In this document: positions 11,801 through 23,795 of the stretch, in pieces
Layout: every line of letters starts with the position of its first letter
How positions within the stretch are numbered: the stretch's first letter is position 1
Assembly: GCF_003073045.1 (NCBI RefSeq)
Contig: NC_037598.1
Location: 8,339,842-8,403,841, forward strand
Origin: Pomacea canaliculata
Taxonomy: Eukaryota > Mollusca > Gastropoda > Architaenioglossa > Ampullariidae
Direction of reading: 5' to 3'
Length of the DNA: 64,000 nucleotides
Notes under the pieces: generated by a model
The model's database searches: none
The model's input: the letters and a program-made list of their open reading frames with translations, nothing else
What the model was told of the DNA's origin: nothing
Translations under genes and position numbers: made by a program

Positions 11801-14800
11801 GTTGCAGATATATTACATGATTTTATTTACTTTATAATTTTTGCATAGTTCTCAACTAATAAAGCAATATCTTCAGATCTTGATTTTTGATTTGTTGGAA
11901 TATTGTTTATCCTCAGATTTTGTGGACCACATCAATGGTAAATACTATGTGGGAGTCAGTGCACTAGTTAAAGTACAACTGAAGGTGAGAACACAATACA
12001 AAGGTGTATTGAAGTATAATTATATTTATCATCCATCTTATATATTGTAGCATTTTGACACTTTTTGTCATTGTGTCTTTTTTCTAAACAGCTGTTTTTT
12101 CTAAATAGTATTAATTTACTGTCCATTAGAACATATGTTGCAATAAAAATTTTAATTTCGCATTAGAGCAGTCTATGAAAAAACATTACAACACATTGCA
12201 TTCACCCACACAAACATGTTCACATGTCACTCTACGACTGAAACAGCCCCTTTTTTTTGCCACAATATGTACCCCCCAAACACAGAATTGTACATGTTTA
12301 TCTAATCTTTTGACATGCTTTTTTTTAAATTGAGCTACAGAAAATGTAAATCAACAAAGATATAATTGTGACCAGTTATATCAGTTTTCTTTAAATTATA
12401 TGTGCTACAATTGGGTTGGAATGTGCTGTCATCACTCTTGTGAATTGATTGAAGGATGGAGTTTATCATGAAGATGTTGGCTATGGGGTCAGTGAAGGGA
12501 TGAAATCCAAGGCTTTGTCACTAGAGAAGGCTCGGAAAGAGGCTGTCACTGATGGACTTAAGAGAGCTCTTAAGTAAGATATCTGTCCATCATTCTGTTT
12601 TTAACTTCCTTTTCAAATCTACTGAAAAAGAAAATTCATGCACATAGGAATATATCAATCAGCTTTACTTCCTTACCTGCTTTACGCAAAGAGTTTCAAC
12701 ATTTCAAAAAGTGCTTTTTTTAACATTGTAGTAATAGTAGTAAATAGAAAATTTTTTATGTCAACAGTAGTTGTAGTACATATATGATAGAGTGCATGTA
12801 GATGAGGCAGATAAAGAGACAAGAAAATCATGCAGATGTAGGTACATTGATGGATGCATTTATATGCATGTTTTTATTTTGTGTGTGTGTGTAGGGGTTA
12901 TAGGGAGAGAGGAACATGATGAGCAAGATATTGTCATCTGCATTGACAGATTATGTACAATATTTACAGGTGTTTTGGAAACAGTCTTGGAAACTGCCTA
13001 GGGGACAAGGACTATCTGAAATGCATCAGTCAAGCTCCCAAACCAGTAAGTTTTTATGCGTTATGATGATGATGATAATATAATTGTATTATTTATTAAA
13101 ATAAACAAACATTGCAATAAAAATGTTAATGAAACTTAATAAATGGGAAAGAAAACAAAATAAAAAAACATGCGCCTCAAAAAGTCTGCCTTGTCACATT
13201 TCATAACGGACACATCCAGCATAGCATTTTATTAAAACAAATTATTGAAAGCCTGTGATATTTTGGTTTAACAGTCGATTTACAAATAATATTTTAGTGG
13301 GGATTCATGTATATGTCCCTGAGGGACAGAGCATGTATGACATCTTTTGGGGATTTGTATGCTTTATCTTGCTGTAAACTATAGTCCTTTGGTTAAGAGC
13401 TATCTGCTGTGGGATGGCTATAGTAACATCTTTGTGTATGGTTTTGCTTAGCCACCAGAGGTGTACAGTGTGGCAGACATGAGGCGAACAATTCAAGAAG
13501 ACAAGACAGAGCGTGCACGCAGATCTGTGAAGTCTAGAGCTTTGTTCAATTCACTTCAGTGCAACCCTTTTGTTTCTAGAACACTGCAGGTTGCCATGAC
13601 AGCTCAGACAGACAGACCAGAACCTGGACAGATCCTGCTTGAGACAGCCAACAAAAATGACACAAATGTTTCTTCTGTGACAAAGGAAAATGAAAGGCCA
13701 CTCAGTCCTCCCAACATTAAAACTAGAGTTATGGAAAGACCTTTAAACAATAGCTTAAGGGGAAAAAATGCTGACTCTGCCGATAATACTTCAAGCCCTG
13801 AAAACAGAGTGCCTGGTACAATGTGCCCACAACCTGCCGTGGCTATTTCAATAGATACTGATAGTTTGCTCAGTGCAGATCCACATAGGAAGAGTGTGCA
13901 AGACAAGCCAGGAAATGGGCATATACAAAGCACAGAACAACTGGTTGTTGAAAGGTGACGGCAAAACACTTTGAATAATTTTCATTTCTAATCACAAACC
14001 TATTTCCTACTTTCCTTTACTACCTGATGACATTAGTGACTCAACATTTGCATTTTTCATTTTCAAATAATCTAATGCCAGGAATGTAGATATTTAAATA
14101 CATTTCTCATTATAGTATTTTCGTTCATCAGTGCAAGCACAGTATACACTTGTACCAGATACATTTGTCTTGAAAAGCACTACTCTTTTTTTTCAGCTTG
14201 GAACAGTGTGTGGAACAAGAACGCCAACAGCGGCTACTGCGCAAGCAGCTTCGCCAGCAAGAGTTTTTAGAACATACTAAGAATCATGGAGAGAAAATCC
14301 ATCATGGTAAATAGTATTTTATTTTTAATATGTAACCTATGCTTACTTTTTCCTATCAAGGAGCACCACTTTGTGAGCATGTTTAATAAAATGGCCAGGA
14401 GATGCGTCTTAACACTACTTTATTACTTGCCTTAAAAATACTGGCAAAACATCAGACAAAAACCCTGTTCCCAAATTCAAATTCAACTTCCAACATCCAC
14501 ACACATTGGCATAAAGAGTAAAACCATACAAAAGTTCCTGACTGAAAATTATAACTGAACATGTGAGATTTTAAAGGTAAACGAATGGAGAGATGGAACT
14601 ATAATGGAAAAATGAAATGACGACATGAACAGAACAGACTGCCCTTATCCAAGACTGCCATGTGGCTGCAATAACCCTCAATGACTTACACCTCAGCCCA
14701 CAATCAGAAAAAGTTTGTTAAGCAGGAAAATACTTTCACCTCAAGGTGATTTCGCACTATGAGGGAAGAGGCAGGAGATGGAAATAACCTGAGATGGCCA

Positions 14801-17647
14801 GGCCTGAAAACAGGTGTCACAAACAAAAAGTGTCCTGAAGAGAGATCTTAACCTAGGCCCTAATGCAGGAGTGGTGACAAACACAAACAAGTGTTTGAAA
14901 ATCCGTCGTCTCAAGGGTACAGGGTCTGTATGGGTCAGGAAAAATTTGAAAAGTCAGTATACTTTGAAAAATGATTCTCAGTCCATGGTAAAGTCAGTAT
15001 TTGAAAAATTCATCAGAAGTCAGGGAAAAGCTAAAAATATATGCTGAGAATTGATTATGCTAAATGTTTGAAGTATATATATATTTAAAAAAAAAATTGA
15101 AAGTGCTTGTTTGCTTTTCTGTATGATCCAGAAATTGAATCATGGCTTCAGAATAACTTCCCCTGCCGATTTGACTGTTGTGTTTGCATGGGCATCATCA
15201 TCCTCTTACAATGTTAACAAAGCAGACTTTCTTTTAATATGCTGTATCTTACAGATGAAAAGTATATAATTTTTTGGCCATGACTTCAAGAAGTGAAGAA
15301 TGACAAAGCCAAATATAAAAGTGATATTTATGGCAAGGAATGGTAACATTTGAAAATGGGTATAGCCTTTCAAGGGAGACAGTCCCATTCGATAGTGACA
15401 ATTGACTAAAGCGGATTTACCTTCATCCGATGAAAACTACCACAAAAAAACTCAGTTATCGGTCGTTTCTGTTAAAATAAATATAAAGAGTTGGTAAAAT
15501 AAAATTTTCAATGCTCTTCTGTTAATAATAATAATGGGAACTTATAATGCACCATCATGAGCAAGATCACACTCTGCGCAGAGCTAAGGTGGTTGTGGGG
15601 TTTTTTTTTTTGTTTGTTTGTTTTTTGTTTTTTTTTTTTTGCTTTTCAGTCATGTTACTATTACATGATGTGGCATAGTTCTAGTGTATATATATATAAA
15701 CCATTGGAGCAAGCCGCACAGTCGTACTAGCTAGATGCCAACAACCAGCATACAGCTTAAATGTTTTAAATATAATAGTAGATCTGCTGCCTGCTCTTAA
15801 CCTATCTCTAGATCTCTAAGTTTTGTACCTGCAAAACAAACTGTTTGATTATAGATGTTTTAAATATTATATGAGCCTTTTTAGTTTTAGTTTTTAGTTG
15901 TAATAAAACTTAAATTGTTGTTGGATAGATTTGAGTGAATGCAGATAATATAACTTGCTATTTTAATTAATTTTTTGAATGTTTTCTGCAGGTCAAAGAC
16001 AGAGCCCTCGTTTTCGCAAGTGTGTGAGTACAACTAGTTTGCCTCCACATTCTGTTGATATGACCTTACCAGGACTTCCCAAGGCCACCTCGACACCAGC
16101 ATCAGAGTATAAAAAATGCCAGCAGTCAAGCACAGGGAAAAAATGCTTGGAGGTTGAAAATAGAAATGTTGACGGCTTTATAATTGGAGAAGATGAGTTT
16201 GGTGAGCAGTGGATGTGCATCTGTTATTAAATAAATAGTGCAAGGGAAACTAATGCTACAGGAAATTAGTTACAGGGCAGAGTCCAGTTAAATTCTCCCT
16301 GCTTGATTTGAGTGATATCTTTTTCCCTAACTGGCTAGAGGATGACCACTCTCATTACATCTTTTCCTGTAGATCTACGTTGAGCTGTGTGTCTGGTGTT
16401 TATCAGTGTATCTGTAATGCTGCTTACTATCTTCTGGATTGTATTTCTGTGCCTGCGTTTTTACATGGACCACTTTGTTGACTAGTGGCATATCTGCATC
16501 ATCTTGCAATTGCCTTGCTGTGTGTCAGCACCATAGATTTAACTCTGATCTTTTTTCTGCAATTGCTTCATCTTTTTCATGACTGGTTTTAATTACTATG
16601 CCACATATAATTGTGTTAGCCAGAATTTAACAGCCATGTGTTTTGAAGTCTCAAGTCACTGTTGCTGTTGGAACGAGTTACCAGTTGGAGCATGAACTTC
16701 TTTCTCTTCTTTCTATAACTGGACTGCTTGCAGATGATTTTTTTTCAGTTCCAACTACTAAAACAAGGCAGGTGTATGTACAAAAGCTTTAGCCATGTTT
16801 TAACTTTACTAGAATGAGGCTGGTGTATACAAATCATCTTCTTTAGTCACATTCATTGTTTAGTCTCGCAAAGACTAACACCGGAGAAATTTGCAAGAGG
16901 CTAAGGGCTGGTCTCAGCAGACAGACAGCAGTCCACCTATACATGTCCGTGGTTGGAGTCTTGAGTTTGTCCACACTATGTCTGGTCAATACTTTCTGTC
17001 AGTTCCATGCGCCACATGAAACTCACCTTTTTCCACTCATACCAGTCCTTTTTTTTTATGCTTATCTGACTTGGCTTGCTTAATATGCAGTTATTCTGCT
17101 TTGTGTTTATGTCTGTGTTGTGTTTTTATTTGCTGACATTTCTTGATCTATGTGTTAAATGAATTTTATGCCTTTGTTATTTGCCCTTCTAAAGAGCATC
17201 GAGCCTTCTTTTTAATAGGGACATGCACATTATAAGATCCTCTTTATTATTCTTTGCAGATGATTTTATTTTGACGCAAGCCCAAAGTTCTAATGTGGGA
17301 GACAAAGCTGAAGATGGAACCAAGAAGAAACTGGATGGTAAATCTTCACTGCATTACTCCATTGCTTATTGTTTTTAATCCATAAAAAAGTGAACCACTT
17401 ATGAGGCTAAATGTAGATGTGAACTCAAAAAAGATCTTTATAAAAAAAAAGACAATAAAGTTTAGGTAAAACAGATACAGTTTGTCCTCTTTCCATTTTC
17501 TAAAACATCTGTTTAAAAGTTTCCAAAATGCATAATTATTCAGCTTAGTTATAGAGTATTATAACCTCACACGGTTGTGTTCCTTTTGTTTCAGATGAAA
17601 GTAATCTAGATGTTGCTAAAAGAAGACGACTTGGAGATGTATCATAA
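8815..17647 (+). CDS. RAD52: DNA repair and recombination protein RAD52, complete (11 exons, 481 aa)
   Basis: Coding exons are 8815-8847, 10289-10390, 11420-11513, 11917-11984, 12455-12573, 12970-13045, 13452-13954, 14197-14306, 15992-16201, 17260-17337 and 17595-17647. All junctions are GT-AG and the phases join without a break, giving 481 residues (human 418). RAD52 forms undecameric rings that anneal single strands and assists RAD51 in the nucleus. Exons 1-6 encode the conserved annealing domain: [57 protein letters not shown] and DGLKRALK. The large exon 13452-13954 is a variable Ser/Thr/Pro-rich linker. Exon 14197-14306 carries a Gln/Arg-rich helix ([12 protein letters not shown]) resembling the human RPA-binding stretch. 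The C-terminus [10 protein letters not shown] parallels the human nuclear-localisation tail. No frame shifts were seen. Confidence 0.95.
15520..15600 (-). mobile_element. Possible LINE tail ending in (ATT)n
   Basis: On the minus strand: CTCTGCGCAGAGTGTGATC, then GTGCATTATAAGTTCCC and an ATT run. It resembles a retroposon tail but belongs to a different family from copies A and B. Confidence 0.35.
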
Positions 17648-17713
17648 CCTATCAAACGTCAGTTTGGTATTAGATGAAATGCATGCTGAAATTTTTGAAA
17701 TTGTAAATGCCAT

Positions 17714-17719
17714 AATAAA
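17714..17719 (+). terminator. Candidate RAD52 polyadenylation signal AATAAA
   Basis: A canonical hexamer lies 67 bases after the RAD52 stop. Cleavage site use is unverified. Confidence 0.45.
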
Positions 17720-20279
17720 GGGGAAGTACTTAAACTTTTTAAAAATGTTATGTTTACATTTTATCTCTTTTTTTCTTATGGGTGCACTATTGACAGAAGA
17801 ACATTACAAGTTCAGTTTTTAATTGTTCTTACTTAGCTGTGGCTAATTTCAGTAGATATGACCCCAAATCAGAGATCTCACATTTTTAAAACAAAAACTT
17901 TTTAAAAAAATTCCAAAGGATGAACATGTTTGTTCCATTAAGGCTTCTGAAGCTAGTTATATAATACAAAGGCAGTTCAGTGCATCATGAGAATCCTCAG
18001 CTGATTTTTGTAGTGATATATTGGCCAGATACAGATAAAAGTAAAATGAAGGCCCATGCATGGGTTCACTAACAGCAGATGAGAATGCAGGGAGGTGCAA
18101 TGGTTTGATGCCTGTATGGCACTGTGATCTTCCCTGAGTCAATCCAGCTGTTTTAGCAGGTACCTGGTTCCTGAGATTTTTGGGGAAGACAGCAAATGAG
18201 AGAAAATGTTGACCTTGGAAAAAAAGGTCCCTAACACCTCACAGGAATGGGGAGACAATTTTTAGGAAGGAGAAGTTACCAACTGTTAATGTAATCTGTT
18301 ATGTTCAACCAGTATTGTTAGCACATGGCTTCACAAAAAGACATGAATATGGTAACAGGGCAGGTTAATGACCTGAAAAACCAGTGTGAGGTTGTGCCTT
18401 TATTTTTTGACAATCAGGAACAAAAGATATGAGCAGCTGGCAAAATAGTTACTTGTTTATCTTTACCAAGTCATGCATGAAGTGATGTAAATCAGATCGT
18501 CCGGCCTGAGAGAAACTGCAGACCACCATCATTTTGGGTGATCGTTGTAAGACATTGGTGACAATCCGTGGTGTTTTTTACGAAAAGGGTACTAGTTATC
18601 ACGTTGTCATGAGAATTTGGGATTCCTATTTCAAACAACTTGCTACAAGGAGGTGATGCAGTTGAAGTCAAGGGAAATGAGCTATGGATACTAGACAGTC
18701 ACATCATTTATACATTTCGAGTTGTTCATTGACGTGATGATGTGGTTACACCGGAAATACCACATGAAACTTAATTCTGTTTCTGTAGACTAGTTCACTT
18801 TGAACTTTTGCCCGTGCTATTTTTGGTACGACTTCTTACAGATCGGGGTAGTATTATGTGGTAGCACCATCGTCATGAGCGACGTACGTGTATTCATTCA
18901 CTTGCTCTTGGCATTTTCTAACATCTGAGCGTCTGGTCTGACAACAAACCAGGAACTTATACACGTCTGTGGTCAAACAGCCGATTGTAGGACAGGGGCA
19001 GGAAACCGCGTATTGAAATGTTATCCTGAACAGTAGGCGCTTTCTTTGACATGAGGATCCGTGAAGTGGTATGAAAACACACGATGTTATTGTGTAGGCT
19101 TTCTGTTAGGATTAAAAACCTGGTGAATATGCAAATCACAAAATGAACTCCAAAAGTTCTGTGATCAGTGTTCTGTTTTCCTTGGCTGCAAGAACAACTG
19201 AAGACGCAAATAAAAGATAAATGTTAAGGTCACGCTGTGTGAGGCATGTTTGTAGGCAGGGCGTTGTTATTGAAGCTCGCTTTGAAATGAAAGAGGTCTA
19301 ATCTTCGAGGAGACTGGAAGGAGGGGTGCGGGGGATTGGGGAGCTGGGGATTGTTGCCTACGCCCGTTCCTTGAGGGCGCGAGTTCTACATTCCATTCTT
19401 CTCTCGCTTGAAAGATCTGATCCAGCAGCTGTTCCAAGAAACCTTCAGTTTTTCTTACATTTTTAATCATACCAGGTGCAAGGCGAATATAATGAGTTAT
19501 CTTCTTCCCCACCCCATCCCCGGCGTACGAGTGCGTGCGTTCGTGCTCGTTCTTCATTGAGGCAAAGTGTTAATTGTTGCGGAAAGACCTTTAAGCCCTT
19601 CAAGGAAACTGCGTAGTCAAAATGTTCCAGCGAACTGCGTGCTGTCTTCCATGGCCAACACGCAACATGCAGAACTTCAACAGACATCGCCAGCCAGATA
19701 AACACCTCTGGCTATCTCATTATACTTCCCCCTACTCCACTCTACTAGCTACACCCTTTGGCAGGTCTCGAGTGTTTGTATGACTTTCTGCAGGGTAGGG
19801 GGGATATAGACTAATAAATATGTAGGCCAAAAAACATTGCAATCAACATCGGCTCAAATAATGCATGGTGCATAAATGTGCACTAAATGTATGATACACA
19901 TCGTATTCCACATATTTATTCAAATAATACAGCAGTATCCATTCGACGAAAGCAAGTATAAATCAACTATTCTTTGGCAATCAACTTAGGTTATCAAATT
20001 GCATGAGAAACGATGGTGGTATACCGGTACCCACTATCCACTTTTGTTGCTACACGACTGCTCATTAAATATTGTGTTGTGATTAGTTCGTCAGTGGCGT
20101 CCATACGCGCTGTAACTGATGCGCAACTCCCCGGTTCGATTATTTGAAATGCTATAACATAACTTTGTTATTAAGAGGCGTGTTGCTTGCAGTAAACACT
20201 AATGATACACCGATCGCCATGCCAAGAATACTCAAACATTCATATAAAAATAACTGTATCCCGTATTCTCTCTACTTTC

Positions 20280-20545
20280 AAAGGTCAGGCGACGTAAGCT
20301 GGTCTTTGGCATGTGACCCGGCACGACCCCATGTTGAAGACTGTCCTTCAAGGCACCTTGGAGGGTAGTCGACCCCGCGGTGGTCAGAGAAAGAACTGAC
20401 TTACGAACATCAAAGACTGGACTGGTCGTCTGCTGACTTTCGCCCACAATAGGTTGGAATGGCGGGCCCTGTCAGCTGCTGCGTCTCTCCTTGTGATCCC
20501 CCCAATGACAGGTACCGGTCAAGCCACAACTGACTGACTTGAAGC
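20280..20545 (+). mobile_element. Decayed non-LTR retrotransposon, ORF2 C-terminal fragment
   Basis: Read on the plus strand in one main frame, the segment gives WHVTRHD, then LKTVLQGTLEGSR, GQRKN, a stop, LTNIKDWTGR, LTFAHNRLEWRALSAAAS. This is the typical tail of LINE reverse-transcriptase ORFs (a zinc-knuckle-free C-terminus with KDWTG and W+ALS motifs). One stop replaces the expected Trp and there is a likely frame shift before WHV, so the copy is dead. Only the last 90 or so codons remain, consistent with 5' truncation on insertion. Confidence 0.7.
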
Positions 20546-20640
20546 AATACTAGAATTAACAGTTTTTGTATTGTAATATTACGTGTTCTGAGTGGTTCAT
20601 TTTCTTTGGTTACCATATTTACATTTCCGGATGTGATTAT

Positions 20641-20682
20641 GATATACACACACGTGTGTGTGTATGTGTGTGTGTGTGAAGT
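20641..20682. repeat. Palindromic (CA)n/(TG)n microsatellite
   Basis: A short CA run is followed directly by a longer TG run centred on CACGTG, so a single strand can fold back on itself. It also contains an E-box by chance. Confidence 0.75.
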
Positions 20683-21298
20683 ACACATGCGAACTTCAAC
20701 TGATTCAGCGCGCACATGAATTACGGTTTATTAATTTTGAAAAATTCCTCTAGCGCAAAAATTTTCTTGCAGACACGCAAGCACCCGCAAAACAATATTA
20801 TCACATGGCAATATGCCCGCTAGCTGCCAAAATCTATCAATATTTTTGTATGTTTTACATGTTTCCCCAGCTGCCCCTGGAAAGAAACAGAAATTCGTGT
20901 CTTGAGGTGTCGACTGCACTTATTGCTGTACATCATCCGTTCTAGACACGCGCACTGAACAACGCCCTTTGTCGGAAGTGCAACTACAGGTCATTCACCA
21001 AGAGTCAACATCTTTCCGTTCATTAGGCCCCTATACAGATACTACAGTACCAGTGACGGACTGGCTATCTGACAATTGAAGAGGCGCTTTTCAGAAAATA
21101 TGTGAAGCACTCGCTAGCAGTTATATGCTGCACATTCGAATTAACAAATGGACATAGGTGCAAACTTTAGCCCGAGTCCACAAGCTAACCAGTCTGTAGT
21201 ATAAAGAGAAATAAGCACATCGAGTACTCGAAACAATCTCTGGTGGCAGAGGGAATGATTTATTGAGAATAAGCAGTATCCCACGAACCAGAATCATC

Positions 21299-21315
21299 AT
21301 CACACACACACACGT
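21299..21315. repeat. (CA)n microsatellite
   Basis: An uninterrupted CA run lies upstream of fibulin. Confidence 0.7.
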
Positions 21316-21719
21316 AAGAAATTTGTTCTCTGTGCACATTCGTTGTGTATCTCTCTCAGAGATAATACAGCAGAACAATTAGTCTCCCCTTGCCACCTAT
21401 CATTATCATCTCGCACACAAATATAGGGTGGGGTTGGGGAGAGTAATTATTCGCTTTACTAAACTTAAGGAACTAAGCGTGCATGGAGTAAAAAAAAAAA
21501 AAGTATATCATTTTTCTTTTTACAAACACGTGAGTGAGAGTGCGAGAGAGTGAAAGAAGAAAGACAAGCAGCATACATAACCCCCTCTCCATGCGCCCCA
21601 GAGAAAGAGAAGACGAAAGTTGTCCGTACAATAGAACAAACGTCGACATGCCACTTACATCATGACAGTTTAATTGGCTCTTGAGGCACTTGGGCGAGAG
21701 CTGATCGACTAGCACGCGT

Positions 21720-21950
21720 GCTGGGTCTAGGGCACAGACCGTGCCACACGCGTGCTGGCAGTGAAAGTGGAAGGACCGGCACCACGAGTTTCCGTGTCAC
21801 GTGTTTCCTTGTCGCAGACTGTCAGTACGGAACGTTGCTGTTGCCCTCTCCGCGTCTCAACGTTCTTTCGACGACAGAGGCGTGCGGGTCATCGTGAATG
21901 TCACGTCAGTGCACGTGGCGATTTCACCACCAAAACATCACAGGAAAAAG
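21720..21950 (+). promoter_or_regulatory. Candidate fibulin 5' untranslated exon and promoter
   Basis: This CpG-containing stretch has two CACGTG-type E-boxes (near 21,798 and 21,912) and ends at AAAAAG before GTACTC, a usable donor. An acceptor at about 23,547 begins the exon holding the fibulin start codon. No coding similarity is seen, so a 5' untranslated first exon is only inferred. Confidence 0.3.
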
Positions 21951-23719
21951 GTACTCAGTTTTTATCTTGAGTTTCTGTATTGTTTTCGTTTTAGAAAAAT
22001 TGAAGACAGCTTACAATGTTTGCAGCATCAAGTTTTTTTATCATTGTTAAAACTTGCTTTCTCTGTTTCGTCAACGATAACTCATTTGAAATGCATGTAT
22101 GTTCGGTCTGTAGTGTATGCTCGTCTTTCGGGCGAGTTTTGACACTGTCAGTGCATAACGCCCACATTCTTTGTAAATCTATAAATGAAATGCTGTGGAA
22201 TTTTTTTACGAAGGGCGTACTGTTTCTTGCGACTGTCTGTCTCTAAGACAAAGTGGGATTTCTATTTAATCTGAACAAACAAAAACCAAAATCTGCTTTC
22301 CATGGTATGAACTATATTAAACAATTCTACCAGATGTCTGCCTCTTGGTTCACGGGACAAAACCGATAAGTATTTCGCTTGGCTTTCCAACGGGCGTCCT
22401 CAAAATTACAGCTAGTTGACCCAGTCATGACACTGGTGACTTGTCTGAACTCTAACCCCTAGTATCCGTAGCATGGATCGAGGTCTATTTTTGTTTAATG
22501 CTCTGCAATTCTATGGTCAAACAAGTACCAATCCGAGATAGTAAATATTAAGGGATATTGTAAGCACAAAACGTGAAAGGGATGCCTCATTAAACGCCGT
22601 TGGAATATCAACTAAAGCGAAACACACACAAAAAAGCCTTGACAAATAAAAGCGTTCGAATGACTATACGAGCGAATAAGCATACTTATTTATTAATATA
22701 AATGTAACCAATAGATATGTCTGTAAGAACTCAAGTATTTTTTAAAAATAATTATGAGGGGTTTTTGGGTGACAGAGCTCGGGAAACTCATCTTTTATGT
22801 GCGAGCTGCCGCTAAAAGTGTATGTTACGAGTCTTTCGAACTTTTTTCCGAAAACGAGCTTGGACTGGGGCAATAGACCAAAAGACATCTACTCCTCTAA
22901 CCCAGAAATATTTATAATTTTCGTGCATCCCTGTCTATGTCATTAGCATTTTTAGGACGTTTGGTTGGTTCTTTTGACACCGGGAGCTTGTATATGATGA
23001 ATACCCTTCTTGGCGACTACGCCCCGTTCTTTCAAAGCTGAGCAAAGAGAGTCTGGATGTGACGCTTCTTGCTTCGGCCTGATGTGATATCCAAATACCC
23101 AAATGGTATCAGGGGAACGTCCCGTCCTCCAGCGATCTGAGATTATCCCGCGTATATACAAATCTGAATGCCATAGGGTTCAATCGTAGATTGCAGGTTT
23201 TATCTGTCTGTATGTTCGTCCCACTGGCTTCTTGCCTGCCTACTAGCTTACTAATAATATCTGTCTCATCTGATAGTTTGTATAAGCAGAAAGGAATGTA
23301 GAAGCAGGTGCCTACCGCAGCTGAACGTATTAACAGTGTAATGTAGGTGTAATCTCTGCATCTGATTTTGTTCTGGCATCCAAGCATCACACCCTGCCTG
23401 CTGCACCGCTAACAGATGCTAGTTATTTTTTCTTTGTGCAAACATAAATATCAGTGTTAGGCCTTTGGTTTGGATTCTTAACGCCGTTCATATTTCTTTA
23501 GCCTTCATAACCACTTCCCCACTTAGTTGTTTGTACGCCTTTTTCAGATATCGGCGGTGGGAAATACCAAGCCACTCCTGATCCTGGGCGCCGTGGCATC
23601 GGAGAACCAGAAGACATTCGAAGTACAGAGCACGAGGTATTGGACTTGCGAACCGGGGGGTCCGCGGTACGTTGGAGTGACTGCGCCGGAGAAGAAAACA
23701 CGAGGACTACACTTTCACG

Positions 23720-23795
23720 ATGAAGCCGCTGTCGTACGGGCTTGCCCTGTTTGCTGTGGGATGCTTCGCAGCTGAAATGATGGGACTTGCTGCAG
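23720..23795 (+). CDS. FBLN1: Fibulin signal-peptide exon
   Basis: The ATG opens [20 protein letters not shown], with a hydrophobic core and small residues before a likely signal-peptidase site. The exon ends GCAG before GTGGGT in phase 1, which matches the next exon (a split Gly codon). This is the first ATG in the exon that begins after the TTTTCAG acceptor near 23,547. Confidence 0.8.

Larger units (their letters stand above)
17720..21700. other. Intergenic DNA between RAD52 and the fibulin gene
   Basis: No coding exon of a recognised family is visible. Composition rises toward less AT-rich from about 19,250. It holds a decayed LINE C-terminal fragment (20,280-20,540) and an alternating CA/TG palindrome (20,645-20,680). 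The short ORFs here lack splice context or similarity that I recognise. Confidence 0.5.

Noticed and set aside
13604..13969. 121-codon minus-strand ORF
   Set aside because: It is the antisense shadow of the large RAD52 exon.
14380..15050. Possible dispersed repeat in a RAD52 intron
   Set aside because: The sequence looks unlike its surroundings, but no ends, tail or internal copy could be found in this window.
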